Assembly: GCF_014748335.1 (NCBI RefSeq)
Contig: NZ_JAAVIY010000004.1
Coordinates: 248,001 to 312,000 of the forward strand
From: Flavobacterium selenitireducens
Lineage (GTDB): Bacteria > Bacteroidota > Bacteroidia > Flavobacteriales > Flavobacteriaceae
Length of the DNA stretch: 64,000 nucleotides
Reading direction: 5' to 3'
The notes under the pieces are model-generated. The model saw nothing but the letters and a program-made list of their open reading frames with translations. It searched no databases and had not been told where the DNA came from. The position numbers and the translations under genes were made by a program. The stretch's first letter is position 1, and each line of letters begins with the position of its first letter. Of this stretch, positions 16,667 to 25,877 are shown one piece after another.

Positions 16667-18067
16667 TTAGTGTTCGTTTTTATACTTGTCAATCATATTG
16701 CGGACAATTTTTCGTTCCCAGGCTGCGGGAAACAAGTCCTTGAGCAAACTGTGGTTGTTGAAATTGAGTCGCAACGCATTGCTCAGGTGGAATTTGCCTT
16801 TGGCGTCCTCCTTACGCATAAAGTAGATTCCGGCGAGGCGGTATTCGATCTGGTATTCCTCCGGAAAATATTCGGCCGCCTGAAGCAAGGTTTGGGTCGC
16901 GTTGTCGAATTCGCCTAAAAACTGCAGGATGTCTACCCAAAACAACCAGGTGTCGAGTTGGTAGTCGCCCAACTCCACGGCCTTTCTGTATCCGACTTCC
17001 GCCTCCTCAAAGAAATTCATCTCTTTGTTGATCACCGCGTAACGCTTCCAGTACAAACGGTTGGTATTATCGATGCTGAGCGCTTTGTTGACGTAAAACA
17101 ACGCTTTTTGGAAATTTTTCTCGCGTACGTAAAAGTCCGTGATGGCGATCCAACCCTTGTCGAGCAAAGGATCTTCGTGAACCGTTTTGTTGTAATATTT
17201 TAGAGCAAGTGGCTTTTTGCCCAATTTTTCATAACATTTCCCAATCCGGAGCAATGCATAGGAAGTAGGGTCGTCTATCTCGATCGTGCGGTTGTAGCTT
17301 TCTATGGCTTCGTCGTAACGCTTCAGGCGCTCGAGAGCCTTTCCTTTTTCCATAAAGGCGCCCAGGAATTCCTCGTCAATGAGGGTAGCGTAATCGAACG
17401 CCCTCAATGCCGCTTCGTACTGTTTCAGCCCGTAATGCAAACGGCCCATCTGATGCCATGCGATTTCGCTGTAAGGATTGCGGTCGATATACTTCTCGAG
17501 ATATTCGATCGCTTCCTTGTTCTGATCCAAAAACTCGAAACAGTACACGACGTTGTAAAGCGCCGCCTGGTCTTTTGGATCTTCTTCAAGGCATTTGATG
17601 AAATTGTCCTTGGCCAGCTCGAGGTTATCCATGAACAAATATTCCATGCCCATGAGGTTGTATACATCGGCATAATCCTCAGTGTATTTGAGCGCGATGC
17701 GCAACTGTTCCACCGCTTCCTCGTGCTTGTCGCGCTTGGAGAGTATGTTGGCTTTCTGGATGTAGATTTCTTCGTTGTGAGGCTCGAGCGCGAAAAGTTC
17801 GTTGAGGAGCTTTTCAGCCATGTCGAGCTTGTCGTCATAAATAAGCATCTCGACCTGCACCAATTTGAGACCGGTCGATCTCGGATGCTGTTCGAGCGCC
17901 AGTTTAAGCGCTTTTTTAGCCAGTGCGGCCTTACCCGTATCAAGGTAATGGAGAATGATGTCTTCAAACTCCTCCGAATCAAAAAAGAGGACTTTGTTGG
18001 TTTTCAACATCGATTCGAATTTAGATAAGGATAAGCTGTATTCTTCGTCTTCGTCGCTGAGTTGCAT
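16667..18067 (-). CDS. Tetratricopeptide repeat protein
   Basis: This 466-residue protein has no signal peptide, so it is probably cytoplasmic. At least nine TPR units run from about residue 50 to 440; examples are YADVYNLMGMEYLFMDNLEL, DQAALYNVVYCFEFLDQNKE and EIAWHQMGRLHYGLKQYEAA. The N-terminus is acidic (MQLSDEDEEYSLS). TPR arrays are protein-binding scaffolds; the partner is unknown. It is a monocistronic-looking reverse gene with a good terminator and a 14-bp palindrome upstream at 18112. Confidence 0.88.
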   Translation of the reverse strand: MQLSDEDEEYSLSLSKFESMLKTNKVLFFDSEEFEDIILHYLDTGKAALAKKALKLALEQHPRSTGLKLVQVEMLIYDDKLDMAEKLLNELFALEPHNEEIYIQKANILSKRDKHEEAVEQLRIALKYTEDYADVYNLMGMEYLFMDNLELAKDNFIKCLEEDPKDQAALYNVVYCFEFLDQNKEAIEYLEKYIDRNPYSEIAWHQMGRLHYGLKQYEAALRAFDYATLIDEEFLGAFMEKGKALERLKRYDEAIESYNRTIEIDDPTSYALLRIGKCYEKLGKKPLALKYYNKTVHEDPLLDKGWIAITDFYVREKNFQKALFYVNKALSIDNTNRLYWKRYAVINKEMNFFEEAEVGYRKAVELGDYQLDTWLFWVDILQFLGEFDNATQTLLQAAEYFPEEYQIEYRLAGIYFMRKEDAKGKFHLSNALRLNFNNHSLLKDLFPAAWERKIVRNMIDKYKNEH

Positions 18068-18111
18068 ACTTGAAATTTTTAGAATTATCCTGCGACTAAA
18101 ATTAGCTAAGT

Positions 18112-18125
18112 GCTATCGCGATAGC
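18112..18125. repeat. Perfect 14-bp palindrome upstream of the TPR gene
   Basis: GCTATCGCGATAGC is fully self-complementary and lies 45 bases upstream of the TPR gene start. It could be a regulator site or a short REP-like palindrome; I cannot distinguish these. Confidence 0.5.
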
Positions 18126-18275
18126 CGTTGCAGCGGACAATTGTTGTGAACAATTTAATTAACACTTGGTTCACAGTACGGCGCGGATGGTCATGATTTT
18201 AGGGCAATTCCCTAAGCGTGTTGCGAATCCTTGGTTCGCTTTGGTGGAATCAATCGGCTCCTTTTCCTGGAATTA

Positions 18276-19472
18276 TTACAATTCCTTCTGTACTTCATCG
18301 AGCGCTTCGAGCAAAATGGCGCAACCTTCGTCAATTTCCTTTTCGGATATCGTAAGCGGCGGCGTAATGCGGATGGCGCATCCCTCAAAGAGCAGCCAGA
18401 ACAGGATCAGGCCTTTTTCCTGGCATTTCAATATTACTTTATCGGTAATCGCGGCAGATGGCGTCATGGCTGCAAGCATAAGCCCTTTACCGCGAATTTC
18501 GTTTATCAAATTATGTTCCAGTAATGACCGGAAGCGTTTTTCCTTTTCGAGCGTTTGCGGAACCAGCTCTGTTTCAGTCAATTCTCTTAAAGTCGCGAGA
18601 CAGGCTGCCGCAATGACAGGGTGTCCGCCAAAGGTAGTGACATGTCCGAGCTTGGGGTCGTGGCTCAGCAGATCCATCATTTTGGATGACGCCACGAATC
18701 CGCCGACAGGCATTCCGCCGCCCATTCCTTTGCCTATGATAATTACGTCAGGAACGATGCCGTAGTTTTCAAACCCGAACATTTTTCCGGTGCGTCCGAA
18801 GCCGGGTTGGATCTCGTCCACGATCATTAGCGCGCCAACTTGGGTGCATCGCGCGCGCAGTTTTCGGAACCAATCGTCTTTTGGTTCGATGAAGCCGGCC
18901 CCGCCCTGAATGCTTTCGACAATTACGCCCGCCGTTCGCTCGGTGATTTTTTCAAGATCGGATTCGCTGTTGAACGTGATGAAATCAACATCCGGAATCA
19001 AAGGACGGAAAATCTGTTTGCGCTCCTCAAAACCCATAACGCTCATCGAGCCCATCGTATTGCCGTGATAGGCGTTGCGGCACGAAATAAGCTGCGACCG
19101 ACCAGTGACGCGCCTTGCGAGCTTTAATGCTCCTTCTGTCGCCTCCGTTCCCGAATTGACGAGATAAATCTTGTCAAGCGGCTCGGGCAAAAGGTTTGCG
19201 AGCATTTTGCAATATTCCGTTGCCGGATGTTGGGCATATTCGCCATACACCATCACATGGGAATATTTCTGCAATTGCTCGTTTATCGCATCGTTCACGC
19301 GCTTGTTCACATGTCCTAGCGTGCAGGCCGAGACGCCAGCGACAAAATCCAGATATTTCTTTCCGGAGGTGTCGTAAATATAAGATCCCGATGCGTGCGA
19401 AACCTCCATCCCTAACGGGAACGGGGAAGTTTGGGCTTGATATGTAAAAAAATCTGCTTTCACTTTTAACAA
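18276..19472 (-). CDS. Class III (acetylornithine-type) PLP aminotransferase
   Basis: This is a 398-residue PLP enzyme of the ornithine/acetylornithine aminotransferase family. Motifs are YLDFVAGVSACTLGH near the start, NSGTEATEGALKLAR (phosphate binding), YHGNTMGSMS, VDEIQPGFGRTGKMF with the PLP-ring Asp, and IIGKGMGGGMPVGG with the Schiff-base Lys (about residue 245). The family transfers an omega-amino group to 2-oxoglutarate. ArgD, GABA-, or lysine-type activity cannot be chosen from sequence, and no arginine genes are nearby. It lies downstream of the OstA-like gene with a 33-base hairpin between them. Confidence 0.9.
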   Translation of the reverse strand: MLKVKADFFTYQAQTSPFPLGMEVSHASGSYIYDTSGKKYLDFVAGVSACTLGHVNKRVNDAINEQLQKYSHVMVYGEYAQHPATEYCKMLANLLPEPLDKIYLVNSGTEATEGALKLARRVTGRSQLISCRNAYHGNTMGSMSVMGFEERKQIFRPLIPDVDFITFNSESDLEKITERTAGVIVESIQGGAGFIEPKDDWFRKLRARCTQVGALMIVDEIQPGFGRTGKMFGFENYGIVPDVIIIGKGMGGGMPVGGFVASSKMMDLLSHDPKLGHVTTFGGHPVIAAACLATLRELTETELVPQTLEKEKRFRSLLEHNLINEIRGKGLMLAAMTPSAAITDKVILKCQEKGLILFWLLFEGCAIRITPPLTISEKEIDEGCAILLEALDEVQKEL

Positions 19473-19525
19473 ATTGTACAGAAAAGATGTAATGGAGATA
19501 CTGTTGTTTTGGCGAATTTTGACCC

Positions 19526-19558
19526 AGATATAACATATCTTGGAGATATGTTATATCT
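19526..19558. repeat. Perfect 15-bp inverted repeat with 3-base loop
   Basis: AGATATAACATATCT (19526-19540) is followed by TGG and by its exact complement at 19544-19558. It is AT-rich with no T-tract, so not a standard terminator. It lies between the OstA-like gene and the aminotransferase gene on the same strand. Confidence 0.7.
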
Positions 19559-19606
19559 AAGCCAGCAAGGCCCCCATTGGTGATAATCTCACCACCGGCG
19601 ATAGCC

Positions 19607-21328
19607 TCACTGCGACTTGACTTCAACGGGCCTGGCTGCGCCCAGATTCGCTTTTGGTTTTGCACTAGCCTTCTTAACCGGGCTCCGTGGTTTCGACTTT
19701 GATTTGGCCGCTTTTACAGGTTTGCCGTAATTTGAAGTTTCCTTTCGGATTTCCATCGGTTTGTCCTGTTCTTTTTCGTCGGCTTTAGTCCCCTGGGCGG
19801 CCTTGGCCTCGTACTCTTGCTCCTCTGGCGGAAAAATATCGTCTTTGGACTTTATCCGCTCGTCTCCACGCCAAATGAAGCCACGCAGTTTCCGGGCATT
19901 TTCAGGAAATTCCTTTTCCGGCGTCAAATCGCCCGCAGGCGAATCGTAAACCGTCAACACATCGATTTTGTTTTCGGTGAGCAACAGGTTGATGCGGCTT
20001 CCCGCCGATTTGTTGATGCCCACAAGCTCGTTCTTATCGTTTCGGACGTAGTAAATACATTCCGTATTCTTGACGATATCGACCTCGTACAATTTATTGT
20101 CCTTGAACTTTCCGTAAAGATTGACGCCTTTTACCTGGTTGAAACCCGTCCCGATCGTGTCTTTGGCGATGATGAACGAATTGCCGAGCACTTTGAGGGA
20201 ATCCAGTTTTTCGGTCGTTTTATTGCTGATGAGATGCATGATGTCGCCCGTGAGTTGGTTGTCGAAATTCCAAAGTATAGGCTTGTTGATAAGTTTCGTC
20301 AGGCCTGTGACCTGGGAAGAATGTATGGAATCACACTTACCGCTCATATCCGACTTGTAAAACCTTGCGTTCGGCCAGGCACGTATCACACGGGCTTCCG
20401 GTTTTCCCGTCATCAGCAATTTCTTGCCGTGTATGTATACCGAATCGTTGTCGACAAGATTGATCGCCACGGCTCGTTTGGTCACGAAAAGCGAATCTTT
20501 GAGCTTCCAGACCTCGCCGTAATGGCCTTTTACGATGCCTTTGTTGATCGTATCGGTAATTTTGACATTGCGCGTGGCCGAAGCGAATTCTATCTTTCGG
20601 TCGTAATACAAACTGTCGCCTTCGATCCTGCGGTCTTTGTACCGGATGTAGGAGTGATTCAAAAAGTGTCCGACGTTCTTCTTGCTGTCGTAAAACCCTT
20701 TTTCGGTATAGATGAAATTCTGTTCGCTCGTGATCGTGGACGGCCCGAAAAGATATGCATGGCCAGAATTGTCGAAGTAATCGAGGTGGTTTGACTTCAT
20801 CACGTACTTCGGGTTGGTGAGCGTCACGGCAGTCAGGAACTGGAACTTTTTTTGGTTCGCATAATAGCGTCCGGTGTTGCTTTTCAGGACATTTTCCTTG
20901 TTTAGGATCGTTCCCGGCGTTCGGTAATAGGCCTGCTGTACGTTGCGGTCGAAATAAATCGTGTCGGTTTTGAGCGTCATATCCGGGGAGCGCATCACGA
21001 CGTTCCCGGTAGCGAACGCCTGTTTGTTCATGCCGTTGTATTCGGCGTAGCGGCTGTCGAGGAAGAGCGTGTCGCCCTGGATAATGTGGACGTCGCCAAA
21101 CGCTTTGAGGTAATTCTCGCTCTCGAATAAATAGGCCTTGTTGCAACGCATTATGGCCCCGTCGTGGTTTACGCGGACATTTCCGGTGAGCAAAACAGCT
21201 CCGGGGATTTCAGTTTCATTGCGATCGAAGAAATCGGCATGTTCGATGATGATGCGCTTGTCCTTTTGCGCAAACAAGCCGGGGCCCGTCAATACGCATG
21301 AAACAAACAAAAAAAGCAACTTTTTCAA
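19607..21328 (-). CDS. OstA/LptA-domain protein (LPS transport-related)
   Basis: This 573-residue protein has a signal peptide (KKLLFLFVSCVLTGPGLFA), so it is periplasmic or outer-membrane associated. Residues about 30-230 are OstA/LptA-like beta-taco repeats (LLTGNVRVNHDGAIMRCNKA, FATGNVVMRSPDM). More repeats extend to about 450, and the last 100 residues form a Lys/Pro/Ala-rich disordered tail. LptA/LptD-N domains form the bridge that carries lipopolysaccharide to the outer membrane. The protein is longer than LptA and lacks an LptD barrel, as in other Bacteroidota OstA-like proteins. An exact -7 element is at 21346. Confidence 0.85.
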   Translation of the reverse strand: MKKLLFLFVSCVLTGPGLFAQKDKRIIIEHADFFDRNETEIPGAVLLTGNVRVNHDGAIMRCNKAYLFESENYLKAFGDVHIIQGDTLFLDSRYAEYNGMNKQAFATGNVVMRSPDMTLKTDTIYFDRNVQQAYYRTPGTILNKENVLKSNTGRYYANQKKFQFLTAVTLTNPKYVMKSNHLDYFDNSGHAYLFGPSTITSEQNFIYTEKGFYDSKKNVGHFLNHSYIRYKDRRIEGDSLYYDRKIEFASATRNVKITDTINKGIVKGHYGEVWKLKDSLFVTKRAVAINLVDNDSVYIHGKKLLMTGKPEARVIRAWPNARFYKSDMSGKCDSIHSSQVTGLTKLINKPILWNFDNQLTGDIMHLISNKTTEKLDSLKVLGNSFIIAKDTIGTGFNQVKGVNLYGKFKDNKLYEVDIVKNTECIYYVRNDKNELVGINKSAGSRINLLLTENKIDVLTVYDSPAGDLTPEKEFPENARKLRGFIWRGDERIKSKDDIFPPEEQEYEAKAAQGTKADEKEQDKPMEIRKETSNYGKPVKAAKSKSKPRSPVKKASAKPKANLGAARPVEVKSQ

Positions 21329-21345
21329 TGCTTGTAATTTTTGGG

Positions 21346-21353
21346 CAAATGTA
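21346..21353 (-). promoter_or_regulatory. -7 element for the OstA-like gene
   Basis: CAAATGTA on the plus strand gives TACATTTG, an exact TAnnTTTG match 18 bases upstream of the ATG. Confidence 0.5.
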
Positions 21354-21389
21354 TGGAATTGTAGGGATTTGGGATTGGCGTTAAGAGTA

Positions 21390-21450
21390 ATTTGGTAATT
21401 AGCGGATTAGCAAATTAGCGAATTAGCAAATTAGTAGATTAAGCGAATTG
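21390..21450. repeat. Low-complexity tract of ATTAGCG/ATTAGCA words
   Basis: It is a degenerate run of the words AATTAGCG, AATTAGCA and GATTAGC, each 7-9 bases. It lies between the divergent OstA-like and amylase genes, just before dispersed-repeat copy B. The 329-base gap between these genes holds only this tract, copy B and the two promoters. Confidence 0.7.
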
Positions 21451-21465
21451 TTGGGTTAATGATTA

Positions 21466-21577
21466 GGGCGTTCCGGCATTTCCGCAGGCTGCAATGCCGT
21501 CAGGCTTTCGGCTCTCGCTTTTGCCTCGTACCTCGTGCAAAGAGCTCAGACATCGCCTCAATCCTTAACGCGGGCCC
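21466..21577 (+). repeat. Dispersed flavobacterial intergenic repeat, copy B
   Basis: It starts GGGCGTTCC and ends ATCCTTAACGC. A hairpin CGGCATT (21474-21480) / AATGCCG (21493-21499) occupies the same place as the first hairpin of copy A, followed by CAGGCTTTCGGCTC. The core between the conserved ends differs from copy A. It lies 80 bases upstream of the amylase start. Confidence 0.72.
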
Positions 21578-21631
21578 GTCATGGCAGGAAAACACGAGGC
21601 GATTTCCCATCCGATTTCAAACGCTATTTCC

Positions 21632-21639
21632 TATATTTG
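21632..21639 (+). promoter_or_regulatory. -7 element for the amylase gene
   Basis: TATATTTG is an exact TAnnTTTG match, 18 bases before the ATG at 21658. It excludes the in-frame ATG at 21535 as the start. Confidence 0.55.
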
Positions 21640-21657
21640 AAGACATCCAAATACGAC

Positions 21658-23529
21658 ATGAAAAATACGATTCTCGCGATGATTGCCGTGTCGGCACTAA
21701 CAGCGCAAGCACAGACGGGCAAGTCAAAGAATATGAAAGAAACTCAAAATCCGAAACAAAAAATTGTCGTCTACCAAGTCTTTACGCGACTTTTCGGAAA
21801 CAAGAATACCGTCAATAAACCGTGGGGCACCATTAAAGAAAATGGAGTAGGGAAATTCAGCGATTTCAACGACAAGGCCTTGACCGAGATCCGCCAGCTC
21901 GGCGTCAATTATATTTGGTACACGGGCGTCCCGCATCACGCCGTGGTGACCGACTACACTAAATACGGGATTTCCAACGACGATCCGGATGTGGTCAAAG
22001 GACGCGCCGGTTCGCCTTACGCCGTCAAAGATTATTACAACGTCAATCCCGACCTGGCCAACAATCCTGAGAAACGGCTTGAGGAATTTGAGGATTTGAT
22101 AAAACGAACGCACAAAAACGGACTCAAGGTGATCATCGACATCGTGCCGAACCATATCGCGCGTCGTTACGAAGGGAAAAACAATCCGAAGAAAGTAAAG
22201 GATTTCGGAGCCGACGACAACAAAGAGGTCGAATACGACAAGAACAACGATTTCTACTACATTCCCGGGCAAGCGTTCGAAGTTCCGACATCGGACGGAT
22301 ACCAACCGCTGGGTGGCGAAAAACACCCGCTTTCTGACGGGAAATTCGACGAGAATCCCGCCAAATGGACCGGAAACGGATCACGCGCTGCAAAGCCTGA
22401 CAGCAATGATTGGTACGAAACCGTCAAGATCAATTACGGCGTACGGCCCGATGGGCTCAAAGAATTTCCGCAATTGCCTTACGGATACGAAAAACAGGAT
22501 ATCGAAGCTCATTTTAAGTTTTGGAAAGAGCGGGAGAAGGAAGTGCCGTCTTCGTGGAAGAAATTCCGTGATATCGCGTTGTACTGGACGTCCAAAGGCG
22601 TTGACGGTTTCCGGTATGACATGGCCGAGATGGTACCTGTCGAATTCTGGAGCTATATGAATTCCGCGATCAAGATGAAGAATCCCGACGCGTTTTTGCT
22701 TGCCGAAATCTACAACCCGAATGAGTACCGCAATTACATCCACATCGGGAAAATGGATTATTTGTACGACAAGGTGGACCTCTACGATAAGTTGAAGGAC
22801 GTCATCCAAGGCAAATCCAATCCCGATGGCATTTCTGACATCCAGGACCGTTTCAACGATATCGAACACCACCTGCTGCACTTTCTCGAAAACCACGACG
22901 AACAGCGCATCGCAAGCCCCGAATTCGCAGGAAACGCTCATAAAGGCAAGCCCATGGCGGTGCTTTCGGCTGCGATCAGTTCCGCTCCGATGATGATTTA
23001 TTTCGGACAGGAAGTCGGCGAACCTGGAAAAGAAGACGCCGGTTTCGGCAAGCCGTCGCGAACCTCGATCTTCGATTACGTCGGCGTTCCGAACCATCAG
23101 CGTTGGATGAACGACGGCAAGTTCGACGGCGGAAAGCTCAACAAAGAAGAACGTGCGCTGCGCGATTTCTACCAGCGTTTGCTGAACTTTGCCCTGACGG
23201 CTCCGGCGCTCAACGGCGAATTCCGCGAATTGCAGCGCGCCAACCGTTCCAACGGGAATTATCCGCAGGATGTCTACTCTTTTGTCCGCTTTGACGACAA
23301 GCAGCGATTAATCGTAATCTGTAATTTTTCGAATACAAAGTCGTCGTTTTTCGATTTGCGGATTCCGTCGGACGTGGTCAAAGAATTGAAACTTGCCGAT
23401 GGTTCCTATGTGATCCGCGATCAATTGTACGCAAAAAGCACGATTAAGCTCAACGTTGCGAACGGCGTCGGGAAAATCCAGGTGACGATTCCTCCATCTG
23501 AATCATTCATTTACGAAATCAATAAATAA
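21658..23529 (+). CDS. Secreted GH13 alpha-amylase family protein
   Basis: This 623-residue enzyme has a signal peptide (MKNTILAMIAVSALTAQAQ) followed by the GH13 barrel. The GH13 conserved regions are VIIDIVPNH (region I), GFRYDMAEM with the nucleophile Asp (II), LLAEIYNP with the acid/base Glu (III), and LENHDEQR with the transition-state Asp (IV). A C-terminal beta domain follows (about 540-623). GH13 enzymes cleave or transfer alpha-glucosidic bonds. Starch or glycogen-like glucans are likely, but exact specificity cannot be read. It is not within a classic SusCD locus here. The start is set by the signal peptide and the promoter at 21632. Confidence 0.93.
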   Translation: MKNTILAMIAVSALTAQAQTGKSKNMKETQNPKQKIVVYQVFTRLFGNKNTVNKPWGTIKENGVGKFSDFNDKALTEIRQLGVNYIWYTGVPHHAVVTDYTKYGISNDDPDVVKGRAGSPYAVKDYYNVNPDLANNPEKRLEEFEDLIKRTHKNGLKVIIDIVPNHIARRYEGKNNPKKVKDFGADDNKEVEYDKNNDFYYIPGQAFEVPTSDGYQPLGGEKHPLSDGKFDENPAKWTGNGSRAAKPDSNDWYETVKINYGVRPDGLKEFPQLPYGYEKQDIEAHFKFWKEREKEVPSSWKKFRDIALYWTSKGVDGFRYDMAEMVPVEFWSYMNSAIKMKNPDAFLLAEIYNPNEYRNYIHIGKMDYLYDKVDLYDKLKDVIQGKSNPDGISDIQDRFNDIEHHLLHFLENHDEQRIASPEFAGNAHKGKPMAVLSAAISSAPMMIYFGQEVGEPGKEDAGFGKPSRTSIFDYVGVPNHQRWMNDGKFDGGKLNKEERALRDFYQRLLNFALTAPALNGEFRELQRANRSNGNYPQDVYSFVRFDDKQRLIVICNFSNTKSSFFDLRIPSDVVKELKLADGSYVIRDQLYAKSTIKLNVANGVGKIQVTIPPSESFIYEINK

Positions 23530-23535
23530 GTCGAA

Positions 23536-23976
23536 ATGCAGGATATGAATTTAAAAAGACACTGGCTTTGTTACGCGCCTGTATGGTTTCTCGCCATTAT
23601 TTGCATTTTGCTGATAAGTTTCGGAACCGGAAAAGTCCTGATCTTAGGATGGCTATTGGGTAGCTGCGTTATTTTGGGTTATTTCACCATAAGAAGCTAC
23701 AAATGGACGGTCAAACAAGGCGAATTGATAGTCGAATCAGGTGTTTTGCCCTGGCAGAAAAACTACATCAGGATTCCCGCAGGAAGTCTTTACGGAATTA
23801 CCGTCAAACGCGGAATGTTCGGCTGGCTCATGGACTACGGCACGATCACGGTCAACGTACTGGGCGGGTCGTCCTCGACAATCGTCGGGCACAATATGAA
23901 AGGCGCGCAGAAGTTCATGGAGGAATTCAACGGCGTCCAGAATGCGACGAGGCCGTCTGCGCTTGAAAGTGAGTAA
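23536..23976 (+). CDS. PH-domain (bPH2-type) membrane protein
   Basis: This 146-residue protein has two membrane helices near the N-terminus (WLCYAPVWFLAIICILLISF and VLILGWLLGSCVILGYF), followed by a bPH2/DUF304 domain. The domain shows the diagnostic run YKWTVKQGELIVESGVLPWQ ... IPAGSLYGITVKRGMFGWLM and YGTITVNVLGG. The family resembles YdbS/YdbT; it is probably membrane-anchored with a cytoplasmic PH fold, role unknown. It begins 6 bases after the amylase stop, so the two are likely cotranscribed. An ATG at residue 4 (23545) is an equally possible start. Confidence 0.78.
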   Translation: MQDMNLKRHWLCYAPVWFLAIICILLISFGTGKVLILGWLLGSCVILGYFTIRSYKWTVKQGELIVESGVLPWQKNYIRIPAGSLYGITVKRGMFGWLMDYGTITVNVLGGSSSTIVGHNMKGAQKFMEEFNGVQNATRPSALESE

Positions 23977-24050
23977 GCACTTGATTTTGTTGCTTCGGAT
24001 GTAAATTTTTGTGCCCCAAAACATTTTTTTATTTATCAAATCGACAACTC

Positions 24051-24710
24051 ATGGAAAGCGAATTCCTGACTTTTGAGAGGTTCACGCATAAGCACGCGGC
24101 TCAGGCTTTAGCCAAATTTTTTGAAGAAAACGGCATCGATTACGTAGTCACGGATGAGTCGCCTAACCTGGATTCTTCGTTTACCGGAAATTCGGAGAAC
24201 GAATTCCGCGTTAAGCTAAAGCCTGAAGATTTTGAACGCGCCCATAAACTGCTTGAAGATTCGGTTTTGGGAGATCTTGAGGATTTGCCACAGGATTATT
24301 ATTTGTATTCGTTTTCGGACAAAGAGCTTTTCGATGTCGTTTCGGCCAAGGACGAATGGAGCGCCTTCGACTTCATGTTGGCGCGCAAGATTCTCAAGGA
24401 TCGCGGTAAATCGGTGTCCGAACAGGAGTTGTCCGAGATGAACAAAGCACGCATCGAAGCGCTTTCACAGCCCGATAAGCCGGACGGTTTCCTGAATTTC
24501 ATAGGATGGATATCGGTAATTTTAGGAGGTGTTTTGGGTTTGCTTATCGGATGGTATTTGTCGAGCCATCGCAAGACACTGCCAAACGGACAAAGTGTTT
24601 TCGCCTTTTCAGCTACAGATCGCAACAAAGGAAAGGCGATGTTCCGGTGGTCGATCGTTTCGGTCATCGCATGGATCGCAATTTGGGGCTACGTCAATTA
24701 TCAGCCTTGA
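24051..24710 (+). CDS. DUF2007-like N-terminus with C-terminal membrane helices
   Basis: This 219-residue protein starts at the ATG at 24051 (MESEFLTFERFTHKHAAQAL). The first 75 residues (FFEENGIDYVV, NEFRVKLKPEDFERAHKLLE) look like a DUF2007/putative signal-transducing ferredoxin-like fold. A charged middle (DRGKSVSEQELSEMNKAR) leads to two transmembrane helices at about 150-172 (FIGWISVILGGVLGLLIGWY) and 197-215. Function is unknown. Its last 17 bases overlap the 3' end of the convergent nhaA gene. Confidence 0.7.
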   Translation: MESEFLTFERFTHKHAAQALAKFFEENGIDYVVTDESPNLDSSFTGNSENEFRVKLKPEDFERAHKLLEDSVLGDLEDLPQDYYLYSFSDKELFDVVSAKDEWSAFDFMLARKILKDRGKSVSEQELSEMNKARIEALSQPDKPDGFLNFIGWISVILGGVLGLLIGWYLSSHRKTLPNGQSVFAFSATDRNKGKAMFRWSIVSVIAWIAIWGYVNYQP

Positions 24711-25848
24711 TTTGGCGCGCCGGAGTGACTCGTTTCAGGAAAAATAATCCGCAAATCCCCGAAATCAGCGAGGCGATCAAAATGGCTGTTTTCGATAAAT
24801 CGACCATTTTCGTGTCGTCGTAAGCCAGTAATGCGATAAATATCGACATCGTAAATCCGATTCCCGCGAGCATCCCGGCGCCAAGCAGTTGCTTCCAGCT
24901 AATTTCGGACGGCAACCGGCACCAGCCCATTTTGCTCGAGAAAAACGCGAACGAGAAAATACCCAATGGCTTACCGATCACCAGTCCGATGATGATTCCC
25001 AAGCTGGCGAACGTCGTAACGCTTTGGAAAACGTCAGGGCCGAAAACCAGGGCCGTATTGCAAAGGGCGAATAACGGCAATATCAAAAACGCTACGGGTT
25101 GGTGCAGAAAGTGCTGCAAGACGTAAGAGGTCGACTTTTCGTCACCGTTGCCGAACGGTATGGCGAACGCGAGCAAAACGCCCGTGATCGTAGCGTGTAT
25201 CCCCGAATGATGCATGAACCACCACATCGCGATGCCGCCGATAAGATAGGGAAGAAGGTGACGTATCCTAAGCCGGTTCATTACCAATAAAAGCCCGAAA
25301 ATACCAAGCGAAATACCGAGATTGGCCATCGAAATGGAGTCGGTGTAAAAAACCGCGATGACCAGGATGGCACCCAAATCGTCGATGACAGCAAGCGCGG
25401 TGAGAAATATCTTCAGTGCGGTCGGGACGCGTTTTCCTACCAGCGACAAGATGCCGATGGCAAATGCGATGTCGGTAGCCATTGGGATTCCGGCTCCGTT
25501 TTGCGCCTCTGAATTCCAGTTTAGCGACAGGAAGATCGAGGCTGGCACAATCATTCCGCCGATAGCCGCAACGATGGGAAGCGATGCTTTTTTGAGGTCG
25601 GAAAGTTCGCCAACATACATTTCGCGCTCGAGTTCCAATCCGATAAGCAAAAAGAAAACAGCCATCAACGCGTCGTTGATCCAGCCAGAAAGCGTCAGTC
25701 CAAAGATTGTGGTTTCCCAAAAAGCGATATAGACCGATCCCAGCGCACTGTTCGCAATCACTAACGAAATTGCGGTGGCCAGGATGAGGATAAGCCCGCC
25801 GGCCTTTTCTGAAGCAAAAAAATCACGGAACAATCGGGTCGAACGCAT
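24694..25848 (-). CDS. nhaA: Na+/H+ antiporter NhaA
   Basis: This 384-residue inner-membrane antiporter exchanges Na+ or Li+ for protons and controls pH and sodium. The signature LTALAVIDDLGAILVIAVFY contains the two ion-binding aspartates (DD). Other family marks are FFLLIGLELEREMYVGEL, GAGIPMATDIAFAIGILSL and MLAGIGFTMSIFIALLAY, with about 12 hydrophobic segments. Length matches E. coli NhaA. A 7/8 match to TAnnTTTG (reverse, 25853-25860) is immediately upstream. It lies downstream of a GNAT gene on the same strand. Confidence 0.96.
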   Translation of the reverse strand: MRSTRLFRDFFASEKAGGLILILATAISLVIANSALGSVYIAFWETTIFGLTLSGWINDALMAVFFLLIGLELEREMYVGELSDLKKASLPIVAAIGGMIVPASIFLSLNWNSEAQNGAGIPMATDIAFAIGILSLVGKRVPTALKIFLTALAVIDDLGAILVIAVFYTDSISMANLGISLGIFGLLLVMNRLRIRHLLPYLIGGIAMWWFMHHSGIHATITGVLLAFAIPFGNGDEKSTSYVLQHFLHQPVAFLILPLFALCNTALVFGPDVFQSVTTFASLGIIIGLVIGKPLGIFSFAFFSSKMGWCRLPSEISWKQLLGAGMLAGIGFTMSIFIALLAYDDTKMVDLSKTAILIASLISGICGLFFLKRVTPARQIKADN

Positions 25849-25877
25849 GGCCTAAAGATACGACGCTTTCCCGAATT